A stretch of DNA of 64,000 nt from Saccharomonospora marina XMU15 (GTDB lineage Bacteria; Actinomycetota; Actinomycetes; Mycobacteriales; Pseudonocardiaceae). The translations under genes and the position numbers were made by a program. The stretch spans positions 2,756,628 through 2,820,627 of the forward strand of contig NZ_CM001439.1 in the NCBI RefSeq assembly GCF_000244955.1, given 5' to 3'. Position 1 is the stretch's first letter. Each line of letters starts with the position of its first letter. This document shows positions 60,801 to 64,000 of this stretch, piece after piece. A model generated the notes under the pieces. That model saw only the letters and a list, made by a program, of their open reading frames with translations, did no database searches and was not told the origin of the DNA.

Positions 60801-61805
60801 TCAGCTCCCGTTCGGGGTCCAGATCAGCTCGTCGAGGTTGGCCTCACCCTCGAGCAACCCGTACTTCTTGCTCAGGTCGTGCATTCCCTGGATGGATTCC
60901 CGGTTGAGGTCGGAGCTCCACTGCCCGAGCCGAACCTCGCCGAGCAGGTTGTCCGGGATCTTGGTGTACTCGCCCAGGGTCTTGCGGACCGCTTCGGGGT
61001 TCTGCGCGGCGTACTCCAGCGACTTGTTCATCGCCCGTACGAACCGCTCGACCACCTCGGGGTTCTCCTCGATGTAGGCCTGGGTGGTGAAGTAGGCGGC
61101 CACCGTCAGGCTCGGCTCGGTCTCGTACAGCGGAGCGACCAGCGGCCTGGCCCCGCTCTGCCTGGCGACGGTGTCGAACGGCTCCACGACGTAGATGGCG
61201 TCGACCTGGCCCTGCTCCAGTGCCGCGTTCGCCTCGGGGAACGGAACCTCGACGAACTGGATCTTCGAAAGGTCCACGCCGTGCTTCTCCAGCGACGCCC
61301 TCGCGGTCACCTCGGGCACGTTGCGCAGCGTGTTGACGCTGAGCCGCTTGCCTTCCAGGTCCTTGGGGGTCTTGATGCCGCTGTCGGCGCGAACCCAGAT
61401 GTGCGACCAGGAGTCCTGCTCGTCGGCGGCCTCCTGCACGCCCTGCGCGACCATCCTGACCGGTAGGCCCTTGCTCGCTCCGATGAGCAGCGACGCGGTG
61501 TTGGAGAACCCGAACTGCAGGTCGCCGCTTTGCACGGCGGGCAGGATCTCGGCGCCGCCCGCGAACTCCTGCGGTTCCACGGTGATGCCCTCTTCGGCGA
61601 AGAAGCCCTGCTCACGGCCGAGGTAGAGCGGGGCCACGTCCATGATCGGGATTACCCCGACGCGGACGGTCACCGGCCCGGAGCCGTCGCCGCTCGCGGC
61701 GTCGTCTCCGCCGCCGCAGGCGGCCGCACCCAGTGCGAGTGTGAGCACGGCCGCCAGCGCCGACAGGCGCCGGACGGGGCGAAGCTGGGGTCTTGCGAAT
61801 CTCAT
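60801..61805 (-). CDS. ABC transporter substrate-binding lipoprotein (NrtA/SsuA-type)
   Basis: 334 residues from the ATG at 61805, with AAGGGAG upstream. Signal peptide with lipobox LGAAAC, then VTVRVGVIPIMDVAPLYLGREQGFFAEEGITVEPQEFAGGAEILPAVQSGDLQFGF, the NMT1/SsuA/NrtA pattern. The ligand may be an aliphatic sulfonate, nitrate, taurine or a thiamine precursor; the pocket cannot be read reliably. It is anchored outside the membrane and is the first gene of the operon. Confidence 0.88.
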   Translation of the reverse strand: MRFARPQLRPVRRLSALAAVLTLALGAAACGGGDDAASGDGSGPVTVRVGVIPIMDVAPLYLGREQGFFAEEGITVEPQEFAGGAEILPAVQSGDLQFGFSNTASLLIGASKGLPVRMVAQGVQEAADEQDSWSHIWVRADSGIKTPKDLEGKRLSVNTLRNVPEVTARASLEKHGVDLSKIQFVEVPFPEANAALEQGQVDAIYVVEPFDTVARQSGARPLVAPLYETEPSLTVAAYFTTQAYIEENPEVVERFVRAMNKSLEYAAQNPEAVRKTLGEYTKIPDNLLGEVRLGQWSSDLNRESIQGMHDLSKKYGLLEGEANLDELIWTPNGS

Positions 61806-62191
61806 GGGCACTCCCTTGTGCCTAAACGTGCGGTACGTTGCGCGGACTCTAGAACCATTCCAGTTCATCACCTAGCTGGGTGATAGATACATCACTTGAC
61901 ATCGCGGTTCGATTCCTTCCGGCCCCGCCGTCCACGGTGGGTAGGCGCAGCCGGGCAGCCGTGGCCGACCCTGGGACGCGCCGCTCCCGAGCGAACCCTC
62001 GCAGGGGGTCACAGGATTGTCAACAATTTCGTCGTAAAGGCTGCGGGAGCGTTGTCCGAGCCCGGCAAAACCGTGACCGGGGCACGTATAACGGCCTATA
62101 CGCCGCGGCGCTCAAGAGGGGTAGTTCGCCCCTACCGGCACCGCGGCGGCATGAACGAGCGTGAGTGGGCGACGCCTGAGGAGGCCCACGA
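61806..62191. promoter_or_regulatory. Divergent region with an ATCAC/GTGAT operator array
   Basis: ATCACC (61867-61872) and GGTGAT (61879-61884), then ATCAC (61891-61895), make three alternating half-sites. They lie 60-90 bases upstream of the binding-protein gene. CGTATA-ACGGCC-TATACG (62085-62102) and ATTGT-CA-ACAAT (62016-62027) are further dyads toward the rightward genes. No gene is visible in these 386 bases; candidate control sites for the ABC operon and the Usp genes. Confidence 0.45.
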
Positions 62192-62602
62192 ATGCACGTA
62201 CTGGTAACCGAAGCGAACTTCGGGGACTCCGCGCGGGTCCTGCCCCGGCTGCGCGACCTCGGCTGCCGGGTGAGCACCTGCCACACCGCCACCGGCCTGT
62301 GCAGGGCACTCGAGCCGGGATCGCGCTGCCCGCTCGACGAGCCCGGCGGTGTCGACCTGCTCGTGGACGTTCGTTCGGTCGGCGAGGAACTCACGGCACG
62401 CGAGTTCGGCGCCGTGTGCGCCGTGCGCGCCCGGGTACCCACCGCGGTCACCGACGCCGACACCGGGCGCGTGCCGACGGTGCCGATCGGCTTGGAGAAC
62501 CACGTCACCGCTGTGCCTGCCGACGGGCTGGCCGACGCCTGCCGGGGTTGGCTGCGGGCACGCGGCAACGACGCCGAGCGGGCACAGCGGAGGACGCCAT
62601 GA
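62192..62602 (+). CDS. Hypothetical protein (receiver-like start) before a Usp
   Basis: 136 residues. MHVLVTEANFGDSARVLPRLRDLGCRVSTCHTATGLCRAL resembles a CheY-like first strand/helix pair with acidic substitution, but the phospho-Asp site is not evident. Four cysteines lie in the first 80 residues. It ends in an ATGA overlap with the Usp gene, so the two are co-translated. The function is unknown. Confidence 0.6.
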   Translation: MHVLVTEANFGDSARVLPRLRDLGCRVSTCHTATGLCRALEPGSRCPLDEPGGVDLLVDVRSVGEELTAREFGAVCAVRARVPTAVTDADTGRVPTVPIGLENHVTAVPADGLADACRGWLRARGNDAERAQRRTP

Positions 62603-63144
62603 CACGCGCCACGGGCAGCGGGCCGATCGTGGTCGGCGTCGACGGCTCCGACGCCTCCGTGCGCGCGCTCGGCTGGGCGATCGATGAGGCGCTCGCACGC
62701 GGCAGCGAGGTACGGGCCACCGCCGTGTGGTCGGTCGACGTCACCCACGACTTCGCCTGGAAGCGTGTCGGGGACATCCGCGCCCGCTACGAGCGCATGC
62801 TCGACGACGCCATTGCCGAAGCGACTCGTGGCCGTGCCGAGCTGCCCGCGATCGTTGCGGTGGTGCTGGAGGGACCGGCGGGCACGGTGCTCGTGGAAGC
62901 GGCACGCGAGGCGGCGATGCTCGTCGTCGCCAGGCACCGTGGCCAGAGGCTGCGCAAGACCATGCTCGGCTCTGTCAGTGCCGCCTGCGCGAAGAACGCC
63001 AGCGTGCCCGTGGTCGTGGTACCGCCGAGGGCACAGGACGAGTGGGACGAGCGGGGAGCCGAAGCACGGCGGCCCGTCGAAACGGCTTCGACGGCGGGTG
63101 GGTCCGCCCGGTCGGGCCGAGCTCGCGAGCCTGGTGAGGAGTGA
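62599..63144 (+). CDS. Single-domain universal stress protein
   Basis: 181 residues from the ATG at 62599. The UspA start PIVVGVDGSDASVRALGWAIDEAL is clear, but the ATP-binding motif is degenerate (ARHRGQRLRKTMLGSVSAACAKNA lacks the usual G-x2-G), so nucleotide binding is doubtful. The C-terminal ~35 residues are acidic and disordered-looking. It precedes the GNAT::acyl-CoA-synthetase fusion by five bases. Confidence 0.85.
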   Translation: MTRATGSGPIVVGVDGSDASVRALGWAIDEALARGSEVRATAVWSVDVTHDFAWKRVGDIRARYERMLDDAIAEATRGRAELPAIVAVVLEGPAGTVLVEAAREAAMLVVARHRGQRLRKTMLGSVSAACAKNASVPVVVVPPRAQDEWDERGAEARRPVETASTAGGSARSGRAREPGEE

Positions 63145-63149
63145 ATCCC

Positions 63150-64000
63150 GTGACAACCACCGTGGAGCGCCTCGGCCACCGAGGCCTGCTCGCCGACGGG
63201 CGCGTCGTACTGATCCGGCCGCTCGTGCCGTCGGACGCGCCAGCGGTGACGCGGCTGCACCGCGCGTTCGGTGAGCGCGACAGCTACCTGCGATTCTTCG
63301 GCCCGGCGCCTTCCCACCTCGACCGGCTGGCCGAGACCATCGCGGCCGAGACCGGCCCGAGACATGCCGCCGCGGGTGCCTTCCTCGAGGGCAGGCTTGT
63401 CGGGGTCGCCAACTACGAGACGCTGGCCGACCCCGGCATCGCCGAGATCGCGCTGGCCGTCGACGCCACCGCCAGAGCCGAAGGTGTCGGCACGCTGCTG
63501 CTGGAGCAGCTGGTGTCCACCGCCAGGGCGCGCGGCATCAACCGGCTGCTCGCCGTGGTCTCGACGGAGAACACCCGCATGCTGCGGCTGCTGCGAGACT
63601 TCGGGCTGCCGATGACGAGCACCTCACAGGGCCCCGAACGCGAGATCGTGCTGCAACTGGACGGTGGCGAGCGCTACCTGGAAACGGTGGCCACCCGCGA
63701 ACGGGTGGCCGAGGTCGCCAGCCTGCGGCACGTGCTCGAACCCGCCTCCATCGCCGTCATCGGAGCGAACAGGCGGCAGAGCTCGGTGGGGCACGCGGTG
63801 CTTCGCAACCTCACCGAAGCCGGCTTCACCGGCGCGCTGTTCGCGGTCAACCCGCACGCCGATCGGATACTCGGCGTCGAGTGCCGCCCCAGCGTGGCCG
63901 ACCTGCCGCAAACACCCGAACTGGCCGTCGTGGCGGTGCCCGCGCCCGCGGTCGCCGACGCGATCGAGGACTGCGGACGACGCGGTGTGCGCGCCGTCGT
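63150..64000 (+). CDS. GNAT acetyltransferase fused to acyl-CoA synthetase (ADP-forming), N-terminal part
   Basis: The GTG at 63150 follows GAGGAG; the frame runs off the window at 64000. Residues ~15-165 are a GNAT domain (VVLIRPLVPSDAPAVTRLHRAFGERDSYLRFFGP; EIALAVDATARAEGVGTLLLEQLVSTARARGINRLLAVV). Residues ~190-284 are the CoA-binding Rossmann domain of ADP-forming acyl-CoA synthetases (HVLEPASIAVIGANRRQSSVGHAVLRNL; AVNPHADRILGV). Such fusions acetylate and so control acetyl-CoA synthetase in actinomycetes. A protein-acetylation role beside Usps is consistent with stress physiology. Only the first part is visible. Confidence 0.85.
   Translation, partial: MTTTVERLGHRGLLADGRVVLIRPLVPSDAPAVTRLHRAFGERDSYLRFFGPAPSHLDRLAETIAAETGPRHAAAGAFLEGRLVGVANYETLADPGIAEIALAVDATARAEGVGTLLLEQLVSTARARGINRLLAVVSTENTRMLRLLRDFGLPMTSTSQGPEREIVLQLDGGERYLETVATRERVAEVASLRHVLEPASIAVIGANRRQSSVGHAVLRNLTEAGFTGALFAVNPHADRILGVECRPSVADLPQTPELAVVAVPAPAVADAIEDCGRRGVRAV

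Noticed and set aside
61901-61925. GGTTCGATTCC, resembling a tRNA T-loop
   Set aside because: The flanking bases do not pair as a T-stem and there is no cloverleaf.
1-64000. CRISPR arrays, insertion sequences, phage or integrative elements
   Set aside because: No spaced repeats of that type, transposase or integrase, and composition looks even across the window.

Overview
This is GC-rich (roughly 70%) DNA with GTG/TTG starts, dense operons joined by ATGA/GTGA overlaps, a conservon, an MshC-type cysteine ligase, Rv1733c-like and GerW/YtfJ-like proteins and a hopanoid cluster. That combination points to an actinomycete, most likely a Pseudonocardiaceae-type genus (Saccharomonospora, Prauserella or Amycolatopsis relatives); the genus is inferred from gene content, not shown. 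I see no rRNA, tRNA, CRISPR array, phage or insertion sequence. The first and last genes run off the window.

Layout. 1-6.2 kb: the end of a fused acyl-CoA carboxylase, a TauE/SafE exporter preceded by a cysteine-type attenuator leader peptide, a TetR regulator, two hypothetical genes and a DinB-like protein. 6.5-11.9 kb: a stress/dormancy-like island (MFS, membrane-PPOX fusion, tandem Usp with DevR/DosR-like boxes upstream, zinc alcohol dehydrogenase, Rv1733c-like protein, GerW/YtfJ-like protein). 12.5-21.1 kb: a tightly coupled hopanoid operon hpnC-hpnD-hpnE-polyprenyl synthase-shc-(hpnG::ispH fusion)-hpnH. It makes squalene from farnesyl diphosphate, cyclises it, and adds and trims the adenosyl side chain; the IspH half feeds the isoprenoid pool. 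21.1-25.2 kb: an SDR, a DMT transporter and a glycosyltransferase::wax-ester-synthase/DGAT fusion. 25.4-31.4 kb: a SnoaL-like protein, two transporters, a PucR regulator and a GlcG/HbpS-like protein.

31.4-40.8 kb is the most unusual part. A leftward run encodes LysR, an MshC-like cysteine ligase, a haem-oxygenase-like diiron oxidase (HDO), a Rieske ferredoxin, an FAD ferredoxin reductase, an aldehyde dehydrogenase, a second Rieske protein and RidA. Diverging from it, across one LysR-type operator, are an EamA exporter and a PLP amino-acid decarboxylase. Read together, these look like an uncharacterised pathway in which an amine is conjugated, oxidised by a Rieske-fed diiron enzyme and carried on to an acid.

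40.7-45.5 kb: a zinc-ribbon coiled-coil protein, a second PucR regulator, a homocysteine methyltransferase::MTHFR fusion and a stand-alone MTHFR. 45.5-51.8 kb: an HATPase regulator and a complete conservon (histidine kinase, roadblock, DUF742, GTPase) running straight into two paralogous styrene/indole-monooxygenase-like flavoproteins. 52-55.5 kb: an IclR regulator, an aldehyde dehydrogenase with an altered oxyanion-hole residue, a lipoprotein and an ArsC-like protein. 55.5-61.8 kb: a large membrane patatin and a four-gene NrtABCD/SsuABC-type ABC importer. 62.2-64 kb: a hypothetical protein, a single-domain Usp and the start of a GNAT::acyl-CoA-synthetase fusion. A 21-bp tandem repeat family occurs at two intergenic loci (45.5 and 54.4 kb) in opposite orientation.
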